In this document: positions 1 to 7,716 of the stretch, piece after piece
Position numbering within the stretch: the first letter of the stretch is position 1
Layout: each line of letters begins with the position of its first letter
Origin: an uncultured Eubacteriales bacterium
Lineage (GTDB): Bacteria > Bacillota > Clostridia > Peptostreptococcales > Anaerovoracaceae
DNA length: 43,572 nucleotides
Assembly: GCA_900320285.1 (NCBI GenBank)
Contig: ONRQ01000008.1
Location: 1 to 43,572 of the forward strand
Reading direction: 5' to 3'
Translations under genes and position numbers: made by a program
The notes under the pieces: model-generated
Told to the model about the DNA's origin: nothing
The model's database searches: none
The model's input: only the letters and a program-made list of their open reading frames with translations

Positions 1-1
1 C

Positions 2-955
2 ACTATCAGTAATTGCCATGCGGATAAGGATAATGGTAATGGTGGAGCTAGTGATGCCACCGGGAAAATCCAAATCAGTGAATCACCGAACGTCGAGACT
101 CTTATAAAAGGATGCTCGGCAAAGAACGGCGGAGCGGTGGCGTGCACGAATAACAATGCGGAGACCGTAGTCACAGGCGGCACTATCAGAGACTGCAGTG
201 CTGATGGGAATGGCGGAGCGATTCAGAGCAACAATCTGACAATGAGCGGTGGTTCTATTGAAGATTGCTTCGCAGCAGGGAATGGCGGAGCGATCCAGAG
301 TAACAATCCGACCATGAGCGGCGGCTCTATTGTAGGTTGCTCTGCAACAAAAGGCGGCGCAATCAACAGTACGGCGAAGATCACCATGACTGGCGGGACC
401 ATAACCCGCTGTATCACCCGCGGTGACAGTGCTGCCCTAGATGCAGCCACAGGACCTTCAGGATTAACATTCTCAGGGAATGTTAGAGTAGAGGGCAACA
501 AAGGATCAGACGATGAGGCTCGTGACGTTTACTTAGGCACAAAAACTGACAGGCATATACTCATAGATGGATATGGTTTGGGAGAAAACGCGAGCATAGG
601 AGTCTATGTCGCGGATGCAGCCTATGAAAACTACGGAAGACAGGGTAAGCGATTTGCTCATACAGGAACTGTACGGGTTTCGAGTATGCAAAACATAGAT
701 AAACTGTTTAGTGACAGACCAGATGGAGATAATTCCGTCATGCGAGGTGTAGCGGCCACAAGAGAATCCGGTGACGGCAACTATGAATACAGGATCATGT
801 GGGGTGTCGTACAGACGCCGGTGGCACCTACAAATGTAGATCTGCAATTGCTGCCATACATACTGATTCTTATCGGGGGAGCAGTACTGGTACTGATGAA
901 AAAGGTCTCGGATCGCAGAAGAAAAACTGAAAATGAAGGCGAGCAAGATACTTAA
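2..955 (+). CDS. Beta-helix surface adhesin, C-terminal part (5' truncated by window)
   Basis: The reading frame is open from base 2, so the gene starts upstream of the window; the GTG at 137 is internal. The visible 317 residues are Gly/Asn/Ser-rich repeats of about 20-25 residues containing GGAI or GGSI followed by a G/D-C-S/F-A turn, as in right-handed parallel beta-helix (pectate-lyase-like) surface proteins. The C-terminus has APTNV, then PY, a hydrophobic stretch and an RRRK tail, which is the layout of a sortase-type anchoring signal with Asn where pilin-type signals usually have Gly. The sequence closely parallels the end of the gene at 1081-4197, so the two are a tandem duplication. 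The likely role is adhesion or matrix binding at the cell surface; no enzyme residues are recognisable. Confidence 0.8.
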   Translation, partial: TISNCHADKDNGNGGASDATGKIQISESPNVETLIKGCSAKNGGAVACTNNNAETVVTGGTIRDCSADGNGGAIQSNNLTMSGGSIEDCFAAGNGGAIQSNNPTMSGGSIVGCSATKGGAINSTAKITMTGGTITRCITRGDSAALDAATGPSGLTFSGNVRVEGNKGSDDEARDVYLGTKTDRHILIDGYGLGENASIGVYVADAAYENYGRQGKRFAHTGTVRVSSMQNIDKLFSDRPDGDNSVMRGVAATRESGDGNYEYRIMWGVVQTPVAPTNVDLQLLPYILILIGGAVLVLMKKVSDRRRKTENEGEQDT

Positions 956-965
956 AGCATAATGT

Positions 966-1038
966 TGTGTCGTTCTGACACAACCATGGTGTCACAGCGA
1001 CACATCGCATTGTTAGCAAATTAATACACAGGTAGAAT
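966..1038 (+). promoter_or_regulatory. Paired palindromic operator plus sigma-A promoter for the 1081 gene
   Basis: Two palindromes, TGTGTC-N5-GACACA at 966-982 and its variant GGTGTC-N5-GACACA at 988-1004, start exactly 22 bp apart. A -35-like TTGTTA begins another 22 bp on, at 1010, followed after a 17-bp spacer by TAGAAT at 1033-1038. The same geometry recurs at 4206-4278. The sites would be centred near -71 and -49, typical for an activator. The binding protein is not identifiable from the window. Confidence 0.65.
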
Positions 1039-1080
1039 CCAGGCATAGAAAGAAATTTACTCACAAATGAGGCCTGGAAA

Positions 1081-4000
1081 ATGAAAATCTTACACAGAAT
1101 GCTTGTGTTATTAATAGCGATGACAATGCTGGTGTCAGGATCCCTTGTGCAGGTATTTGCCAATGAGGAGATTGAAGACAATACAGCGGCTGTTGAAGTT
1201 TCCGAAGAAGCAGCAGACTCTGAAGATGAGTCTGAAGCTGAAGAGGAAGTAGAAGAGGTTGAAGAGGAAATCATCGAAGAGACTCCGGAAGAAGAGCCTG
1301 AAATAGTCGAGACGGATGAGCCTGAAGCTCAGGAAGAGACTGAAGCCGTTGAAAACACAGAGGTTCAGGAAGAGGAAGCTGAGGCTGAGGTCGAAGTGGT
1401 AGAAGAGGAATCCTTCACCGCCGGCACACTCACATATGAGTGCGACGAATATACAGTGACTCTCGAGTACGGCGAAATGTCGGAGATCCCTGAGGGAACA
1501 AAGCTCGTAGTACGCGAGATCTCTTCCGACAGCGACAATGCAAAAGAGCAGAAAGAGTACAAAGAGTACTATGACAGATCGCTCGAGCAGCTCCGCAGTG
1601 AAAATGGCGGCGACGCGATAGCAAAGCTGGGGTTTGCCAGATTTTACGACATTACTCTGGTAAGCGACGGCAAAGAAATCGAGCCGAGCGATGATGTCAA
1701 AGTAACATTTACATACAGCAAGGATTCAAGAGAATCCGTTAATAAAGGTAATAACGAAGATGACGCAATAAGAGTCATCCATATGACTGAATCTGCAAAG
1801 AACGGTGCTATAGCAGCAGAGCCGATCGAAAAGAAAGATACAAACCTGACGCTCGAAAACAAAGAGCTGAAGACGGCTGAGTTCACAGCAGAGAGCTTCT
1901 CGGTTTATGGCATCGTTTACACGGTGAACTTCGAATACGAGGGCTACACATATTGCATCGCAGGCGAGAGCGAGATCATGCTTTCCAGGCTGTTCTCGAT
2001 ACTGAACATCGAAGAAAGCGCAAAGGATGCTGAGAACGTTGAGTTCACAGACTACAGCCTGATCAAGATTGAAGAGACAGACGACGACTGGAAACTGACA
2101 TCGCTTAAGCCGTTCGATACAGAAGAAAAGCTGACTGTCACTCTGGCAGACAAGATCATCGAGATCAAGGTGACTGATGATGCTGCGGTCGCGAGGGTAT
2201 CAAATGACGGCGGCGATACCTGGACATATCACACGGATTTGATACACACCGGTACACAACAGGGCGGCAGCACTGTTATGAGGGGCGCGTTCAATCAGGC
2301 GAATACACTGAGCGGAGACGTGATTGTTGAGATACTCATGGACTCTGATGATAGCTACACTCTTAAAAACGGCTTTACCTTTGACAACACAGCTATCACA
2401 AGCCTCACTATCAAAGGTACAGGCAACAAGAGCACGCTCATAAAGGATCAGGCTTCTGCTCCGATGATCACAACAACGGGAATCGACAAGGTCGAATTTT
2501 TCGATGTAATCTTCGACGGCAAAGATAAGAGCACTCCGAATGGAAACGGCGGTGCTATAAAAACAGATGCAGGTGAGCTGAAGGTCAGCAACTGCGAATT
2601 CATTAAGTGCCAGGCCGGCCTGCAGGGCGGTGGTGTCTATCACAACAACAAGGCTGGTAAAGCAACCATCGAAAGCAGTACATTTACCGGATGCCGCGCC
2701 AACGGTCCTGATGATAACAAGGGCGGAGGCGGAGGCGGAGCTTTCTCAAATGCACAGAGTCTGACTGTGACTGACTGCACGTTCGAAAGCTGCACCACAA
2801 AAGCTCGGCAGGGTGCCGGCTTCTTCCACATACGCGTGCCGGGCGATTCAGCATCATCCTGCACTGTCACAGGCTGTTTTTTCACAGACTGCGAGTCTGT
2901 ACATAGCGGCGGCGGTATGGAATCTGATGCATGGAATGTAAAGGTGATAGGCTGTACATTTACAAGGTGTAAGACAACTAGCCCTAGCAGTAAAGCCAAG
3001 GGCGGCGCGTTCAATGTTTATGCTGACGGTGCAGAAAACTCCAGCGCAAATACATCATTAACAGTGGATGGTTGCAAGTTTATTGAATGTACTGCAGTAG
3101 ACCTGGGCGGTGCGGTCCGTTCTACAACAGTCACAACTACTATAAAGAATTCTTCATTTGAGTCGTGCAGTACTTCAAGTATGAGTGGCGGCGCGGTAGC
3201 TTGCACGAATAACAATATAGAGACCATAGTCACAGACTGCAAAATCAGTGACTGCCATGCGAATAAAGGTAATGGTGGTGCGATTTATACCATCGGAAAT
3301 ATTAAGATCAGTGAAACATCGGCCGGCAAGACTCTCATAGATGGCTGCTCGGCGAAGAATGGCGGAGCGGTATATTGTACGAATAAAAACGCAGAAATCA
3401 TAGTCACAGGCGGTACTATCAGTAACTGCCATGCTAACGATAGTGGCGGAGCGATTAATACCTCCGGGAAAATCCAGATTAGTGAAACATCGGGCAGCAA
3501 GACTCTCATAGACGGATGCTCAGCTGTGAACGGCGGAGCAATACAGAGTGGCGAGCTGACCATGAGCGGTGGTTCTATAACAGGTTGCTCCGCAACAGCA
3601 AAAGGCGGTGCAATCAACGGTACGGCAAAGATCACCATGACTGGCGGGACTATAACAAAAAACACCACGAAGGGTGAAAGCGCTGCAGTGGACACGTCCC
3701 ATAAAAACAGACCTGGATTCGTTTTTCAGGGAAATGTGGTAATAAAAGACAATACAGGAGCCTCCGGTGAAGCACGCGACGTGTATGTAGGCGTAAATAC
3801 TGACCGCCAGATACAGATAGACAGTCCGGGCCTTGGAGATAAAGCCAGCATAGGGGTCTATATTGCGGATGCAAATAGAGCATTTATCGATCATGGCAAT
3901 CAGGGTCAGATGTTTGCAACCACAGGGGATGTTCTTTCCGCCAATATGACAAACCTAGACAAGCTGTTCAATGACAGGCTTAATAATCTGCATGGAGCAC

Positions 4001-4197
4001 CGGCTGTGAAAGGAATAAACCACGAGAAAAGAATCATGTGGGCTGGCGAAGAGCATGAGGTAGCACCTACAAATGTAGATATGCGAATGATTCCATACAT
4101 CCTGATCCTCATTGGAGGAGTAGCACTGGTAATGATTAAGAAGGCATCGGATCGCAGGAGAAAAGACGAAGACGATACAGACGAAACAGAAGAATAA
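1081..4197 (+). CDS. Large beta-helix surface adhesin with (A)PTNV anchoring tail
   Basis: A 1038-residue protein predicted to be exported and anchored at the envelope. It has a signal peptide (residues 1-28, ending VFA), an extremely Glu-rich stretch (about 29-110), a globular region (about 111-370), and then many short repeats with GGAI/GGAV and C-S/C-T turns (about 430-930) typical of right-handed beta-helices. The tail is APTNV at 995-999, PY, a hydrophobic segment and a basic RRRK tail. Cysteines recur once or twice per repeat, which could stack inside the helix. The 3' third is closely similar to the preceding gene. The start is ATG 1081; the only ribosome-binding match is a weak GAGG about 10 bases upstream. 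Function as adhesin is inferred; the ligand is unknown. Confidence 0.8.
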   Translation: MKILHRMLVLLIAMTMLVSGSLVQVFANEEIEDNTAAVEVSEEAADSEDESEAEEEVEEVEEEIIEETPEEEPEIVETDEPEAQEETEAVENTEVQEEEAEAEVEVVEEESFTAGTLTYECDEYTVTLEYGEMSEIPEGTKLVVREISSDSDNAKEQKEYKEYYDRSLEQLRSENGGDAIAKLGFARFYDITLVSDGKEIEPSDDVKVTFTYSKDSRESVNKGNNEDDAIRVIHMTESAKNGAIAAEPIEKKDTNLTLENKELKTAEFTAESFSVYGIVYTVNFEYEGYTYCIAGESEIMLSRLFSILNIEESAKDAENVEFTDYSLIKIEETDDDWKLTSLKPFDTEEKLTVTLADKIIEIKVTDDAAVARVSNDGGDTWTYHTDLIHTGTQQGGSTVMRGAFNQANTLSGDVIVEILMDSDDSYTLKNGFTFDNTAITSLTIKGTGNKSTLIKDQASAPMITTTGIDKVEFFDVIFDGKDKSTPNGNGGAIKTDAGELKVSNCEFIKCQAGLQGGGVYHNNKAGKATIESSTFTGCRANGPDDNKGGGGGGAFSNAQSLTVTDCTFESCTTKARQGAGFFHIRVPGDSASSCTVTGCFFTDCESVHSGGGMESDAWNVKVIGCTFTRCKTTSPSSKAKGGAFNVYADGAENSSANTSLTVDGCKFIECTAVDLGGAVRSTTVTTTIKNSSFESCSTSSMSGGAVACTNNNIETIVTDCKISDCHANKGNGGAIYTIGNIKISETSAGKTLIDGCSAKNGGAVYCTNKNAEIIVTGGTISNCHANDSGGAINTSGKIQISETSGSKTLIDGCSAVNGGAIQSGELTMSGGSITGCSATAKGGAINGTAKITMTGGTITKNTTKGESAAVDTSHKNRPGFVFQGNVVIKDNTGASGEARDVYVGVNTDRQIQIDSPGLGDKASIGVYIADANRAFIDHGNQGQMFATTGDVLSANMTNLDKLFNDRLNNLHGAPAVKGINHEKRIMWAGEEHEVAPTNVDMRMIPYILILIGGVALVMIKKASDRRRKDEDDTDETEE

Positions 4198-4205
4198 ACG
4201 ATAAT

Positions 4206-4278
4206 TGTGTCGTTGTGACACAAGTGTTGTGTCGCAGTGACACAGTCGATTGAAGGCTTGGAAGCATATACGTAAAAT
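4206..4278 (+). promoter_or_regulatory. Second copy of the paired operator and promoter, upstream of the 4330 gene
   Basis: TGTGTC-N5-GACACA occurs at 4206-4222 and again at 4228-4244, 22 bp apart start to start. TTGAAG starts 22 bp later at 4250 and TAAAAT lies at 4273-4278 with a 17-bp spacer. The spacing to -35 is identical to the copy before the 1081 gene, while the surrounding sequence differs, so the arrangement is under constraint rather than just duplicated DNA. Confidence 0.65.
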
Positions 4279-4329
4279 ATAATTGTAACAAGGGAAAGCC
4301 AAACGGCGATTCCTGACACAGGTAAGAGC

Positions 4330-5382
4330 ATGCGAATAATAAGGCATACACTTAACAACAGAATACGGGGAGCAGTACTGATAGTCCTATCAATACTGCT
4401 TGTGGGGCTAATACCAATACGGAATGTATACGCAGCGTCCCATGAAGTGGAAATACCGTACAGGCAGACCTGGACAAACGTATCCGGTCAAACGGTTAAT
4501 GAAAGCTTCGAATACAGGCTTACAGCACTGAACGGAGCACCACTTCCGGACGAAGCTACCGGAGAGTTCTATCAGTTTGAACTCAAGGGTAACGACAGCG
4601 GAGTCATAAAGCTGCACTTCCCATTTACAAAACCGGGGTATTACAAATATCTTGTAAGTTCATACATACAGAACCGGAACAGCGATTACACCTACGATGA
4701 AAGGTCATATGAGTTAATGATCATGGTGACAAACGCTGAAAACGGTCTCGGGATATCTGCAATGACCATACAGGATGAGACATTAGCCAAGTATCCTGAA
4801 CTTCCATTCAGCGTAGCCTACAATGTAAAGCCACCTGATCCGGAAGCAGAGGATGATACTGAGGAAGATATTACACCGGGTACGACACGGGACAGAACAG
4901 GTCCTGCCGGCAACGGCAGAGCAGGTGCAGCGGGAGGTACGGGAGCAGGAACCGGAAACGGAACCGGCATACCAAACCCTGAAACACCAGCCGCTATCGA
5001 AAATCCTCAGACACCACTCGGTATATTCGATGAACCGGAAGACTGGGCGCTGCTAAACCTGATACTCATGATACTGACCATAATAGTAGCCTTTGCGGAC
5101 GGCCTGCTGTACTTCACAAAACCGACAGACAAGTACGGTGATGAGTACGAAGATGAAGAAGTAGATGTAAAGCGGCATGGATTCCCAAGGATCATGGCAA
5201 TAGTAGCAGCGATCATGTCTGTGATACTGTTCTTCCTCACAGAGGACATGACAGATCCGATGATCTGGGTAGATGAGTACACAGTCTGGATGCTGATACT
5301 CTTCATAGCGACAGCAATACTGACAATGATGTCGAAGAAAGAGACAGATCCTGATCAGGACGATATGGAACCGGCCACATAA
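4330..5382 (+). CDS. FctA-like pilin-domain membrane protein
   Basis: A 350-residue protein. Residues 12-35 form a signal or anchor segment ending YAA. Residues about 38-165 resemble the streptococcal FctA/Spy0128 pilin isopeptide family (EYRLTA, KPGYYKYLV, YTYDERSYEL strands). A Gly/Thr/Pro linker (about 180-230) with ENPQTPLG follows, then three hydrophobic segments (about 240-262, 286-303, 317-334) and an acidic tail. There is no classical sorting signal, so the protein is likely membrane-embedded. A lysine usual at the start of the FctA fold is not evident near IPYRQTW, so an internal isopeptide bond is doubtful. The position between adhesin and pilin suggests a role as base or assembly partner (inference). 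The operon probably continues into the gene at 5456. Confidence 0.65.
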   Translation: MRIIRHTLNNRIRGAVLIVLSILLVGLIPIRNVYAASHEVEIPYRQTWTNVSGQTVNESFEYRLTALNGAPLPDEATGEFYQFELKGNDSGVIKLHFPFTKPGYYKYLVSSYIQNRNSDYTYDERSYELMIMVTNAENGLGISAMTIQDETLAKYPELPFSVAYNVKPPDPEAEDDTEEDITPGTTRDRTGPAGNGRAGAAGGTGAGTGNGTGIPNPETPAAIENPQTPLGIFDEPEDWALLNLILMILTIIVAFADGLLYFTKPTDKYGDEYEDEEVDVKRHGFPRIMAIVAAIMSVILFFLTEDMTDPMIWVDEYTVWMLILFIATAILTMMSKKETDPDQDDMEPAT

Positions 5383-5455
5383 CATAGTCAGTAAATAATT
5401 GAATATATAAGGAAGACATATCAAAAGGATTATAAATCGAAAAGGAGAGAAAACA

Positions 5456-6712
5456 ATGAAGTATATTAAGAAAATCAGCTCAATAGTCCTGGCGCTGATG
5501 ATGGTGCTGGCAATGGGCACAAGCGTATTCGCTGTACAGTCTGATAGCACTACGAACTCAGACAAGGGTATTGAAGCCAAGGACGGTAAAATAAGTATCG
5601 CGAAGCAGATGGTATTCATTAACGCTGAGGGTACAGATGTCCGTGAACCTAATATTACTTATACATATACGATTTCGGCAGTAACTCCAACAAGTGCAAC
5701 TATAACAGATAAGAATGATATTACCGGTACTGTAAAAAAAGGTGTAATGGAGGCCGCAACTAACGAAACTGCGACTGTTGCATTTGCTGATACTAAGACA
5801 TCAGCGGCTTCAGCAAACGGTACAAGTACTGCATCAAAGTATGCCGATTTCCAGTTCGACGCAACAAAGTTCACTGCACCTGGTATCTACCGTTACAAAA
5901 TCACAGAGACCACGAGTGTAGGGAAGGCTACTGTTGGTATCACTGAAGCTCCAACATACAGTGCTGATCGCTATCTGGATGTATATGTTCAGAGAAACAA
6001 TGGAGCTTTGGAAGTATATGGATATGTTCTCTATGACGGTGATGCGGACCAGAGCATCAAATCTAAAAACGCAACAGGTGGTGGAGATGTTTCCATGAAA
6101 TCCGCAGGCTATGTAAATACCGCAGCAGATGGATCTGATCCGGAAAACGTAGATGTATACAAAACTCAGAACCTCCACATTGCAAAGACAACTACAGGTG
6201 CACTTGCTGATCCAGATAATGACTTCCCGATCGCACTGACATTTACAGCAGCTGATGGAGTAACAGCAACTCCAAAAATCGATGTTGTACTTGGAGGAAA
6301 TGGTACACTTACAGGCACAGCTGATGATACTGTTGGAACTCACATTGCTTTTGCTGCATCAATGGCTGGCACTGTAGATAATGGAAGCTCCATCGACCTT
6401 AAGGGTATTCCTGAAGGAACAAAGGTAAGCCTGGTAGAAACAAATAACACACCTGACTCCTATAAGGTTAAAGCTGGTACAGCTGCTAATGGTGCAGACC
6501 TTCTTGCTGAAGCTATAGTTGCTGCAGGCGCTGCATCTGGTAGTACTGCAGAACAGACTCTGAACGCTAAAGTAGAAGTTTATATCACAAACACACTGAA
6601 TGCTATCTCTCCAACAAACGTTGTCATGAGATTCGCTCCATACCTCTTCATCCTCGGCGGAGCAATGATGCTGCTCGTTGCCAGCAGAAGACGTAAATCT
6701 GATCAGGAGTAA
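5456..6712 (+). CDS. Two-domain pilin-like surface protein with SPTNV tail
   Basis: A 418-residue secreted protein: signal peptide 1-26 (SVFA), an FctA/Spy0128-type domain (about 40-195) and a second pilin-type domain (about 238-382), then SPTNV (385-389), PY, a hydrophobic stretch and RRRK. Residues fitting internal Lys-Asn isopeptide bonds are K50, E151 (YRYKITE) and N181 or N182 in domain 1, and K244 (HIAKTTTG), E328 (SLVETN) and N379 (VYITN) in domain 2. This matches a major pilin subunit more than an adhesin. The ribosome binding site AAAAGGAGAG lies 6-7 bases before ATG. No sortase gene is present in the window, so polymerisation and anchoring partners must be elsewhere. Confidence is high for the surface role, moderate for pilin. 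Confidence 0.7.
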   Translation: MKYIKKISSIVLALMMVLAMGTSVFAVQSDSTTNSDKGIEAKDGKISIAKQMVFINAEGTDVREPNITYTYTISAVTPTSATITDKNDITGTVKKGVMEAATNETATVAFADTKTSAASANGTSTASKYADFQFDATKFTAPGIYRYKITETTSVGKATVGITEAPTYSADRYLDVYVQRNNGALEVYGYVLYDGDADQSIKSKNATGGGDVSMKSAGYVNTAADGSDPENVDVYKTQNLHIAKTTTGALADPDNDFPIALTFTAADGVTATPKIDVVLGGNGTLTGTADDTVGTHIAFAASMAGTVDNGSSIDLKGIPEGTKVSLVETNNTPDSYKVKAGTAANGADLLAEAIVAAGAASGSTAEQTLNAKVEVYITNTLNAISPTNVVMRFAPYLFILGGAMMLLVASRRRKSDQE

Positions 6713-6718
6713 TTAAAA

Positions 6719-6824
6719 GTTAAAGCTAAAGATATAACCCGTTAAAGCTAAAGATGTAACACGTTAAAGCTGAAGGTATAACAAGTTAAAGCAAAAGGTA
6801 TAATAAGTTAAAGCCAAAATAACA
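6719..6824. repeat. 22-bp direct tandem repeat, about 4.8 copies
   Basis: Units begin at 6719, 6741, 6763, 6785 and 6807, each starting GTTAAAGC and most ending TATAAC or TATAAT. Each full unit has GTTA near its start and, in the first three, TAAC 12 bases later. The array lies just after the pilin stop codon and before the terminator hairpin. The period equals two helical turns, which favours a protein-binding array, although a 3' UTR role is possible. Confidence 0.85.
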
Positions 6825-6835
6825 GTTAACGGAGC

Positions 6836-6873
6836 ACTGCGGGCCTGCATATGCAGGCCTGCACTTTCTTTTT
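6836..6873 (+). terminator. Rho-independent terminator of the pilin operon
   Basis: A perfect palindrome GGCCTGCATATGCAGGCC (6842-6859) is followed by a T-rich run. It closes the surface-protein transcription unit. Confidence 0.75.
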
Positions 6874-6887
6874 ATGCAGTATTCGAG

Positions 6888-6893
6888 TATAAT
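6888..6893 (+). promoter_or_regulatory. -10 box for the formate/nitrite channel gene
   Basis: A perfect TATAAT lies 42 bases before the start codon; the -35 region is weak (T-rich, partly inside the terminator tail). Confidence 0.45.
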
Positions 6894-6934
6894 TATCCGC
6901 AATACTGGAGTTTGCAGACGGAGGAGACCTTATC

Positions 6935-7699
6935 ATGTTCAGGACGGATTTTGTAAAAGTATCGGACGGAGCTGTCTCTAAAGTCGCATTCATGAAAAAG
7001 GATCCGCTTGCATATTTCATCATTTCAATGATGGCCGGAGCATATATTGGTATCGGCGTCCTGCTCGCTTTTACATCAGGAGGACTGCTCACCGGACTGC
7101 CTTATGCAAAGATAGTGATGGGACTCTCATTCGGAGTCGCGCTGAGCCTGGTCGTAATGGCCGGCGCAGAACTGTTTACAGGCAACAATCTGGCGATGGC
7201 TGCGGGAATGCTCGATAAAAAGGTGAACGTCGCTGACGCTGTTAAACTGTGGTGCCTTTGCTGGGTCGGCAATCTTGCCGGAGCTATGGTGCTGGCAGGT
7301 ATTTACAGCCTTACAGGGCTCTGCACGGGGCCGGTCGGAGAGTTTATGGTATCAGCTGCAGCGGCAAAAATGGGAGCCGGGGCAGTCGCTCTTTTCGCAA
7401 GAGGCATACTGTGTAACTTCCTTGTGTGTCTCGCAGTGTGGTGTGCCGGAAGGGCAACATCAGATGCAGGCAAACTGATCATGATATTCTGGTGCCTTTT
7501 CGCATTCATTACAACGGGATTCGAGCACAGTATAGCCAATATGACACTGTTCACGGTAGCACTCCTCCAGCCTGTACACGAGGCCGTTACAGTGGGAGGA
7601 TTCTTCTATAATCTGGCAATAGTTACTTTAGGTAATATCGTCGGCGGGGCGCTGTTCGTTGCAGCACCATATTATATCGCCGGCAGAAGGGACACATAA
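6935..7699 (+). CDS. Formate/nitrite transporter family channel
   Basis: A 254-residue integral membrane protein with six hydrophobic segments. It resembles the FNT family (FocA formate, NirC nitrite, HSC hydrosulfide) through AGAYIGIGVLLAFT in the first helix, GAELFTGNNLAM in the second re-entrant region, and GFEHSIANM near the fifth helix, where FNT proteins carry the central pore histidine. FNT proteins form pentamers that move small monovalent anions across the cytoplasmic membrane. Which anion is carried cannot be told from sequence; formate or hydrosulfide would fit an anaerobe. GGAGGA lies about 9 bases upstream of ATG. The gene is 17 bases upstream of the ATP-grasp gene and may be co-transcribed. 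Confidence 0.85.
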   Translation: MFRTDFVKVSDGAVSKVAFMKKDPLAYFIISMMAGAYIGIGVLLAFTSGGLLTGLPYAKIVMGLSFGVALSLVVMAGAELFTGNNLAMAAGMLDKKVNVADAVKLWCLCWVGNLAGAMVLAGIYSLTGLCTGPVGEFMVSAAAAKMGAGAVALFARGILCNFLVCLAVWCAGRATSDAGKLIMIFWCLFAFITTGFEHSIANMTLFTVALLQPVHEAVTVGGFFYNLAIVTLGNIVGGALFVAAPYYIAGRRDT

Positions 7700-7716
7700 A
7701 GAAAGGGAGAGGGAAC

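Noticed and set aside
533-946. Long minus-strand reading frames opposite the adhesin, lon, lepA and pilin genes
   Set aside because: They are shadows of real genes, lack ribosome binding sites and are low-complexity or Cys/Tyr/His-rich nonsense.
966-1004. LytTR-type direct repeats
   Set aside because: The spacing fits, but the sites are palindromes and do not match the LytTR consensus around GTT.
6719-6824. CRISPR array
   Set aside because: The units are directly adjacent at 22 bp with no spacers, and no cas genes are present.
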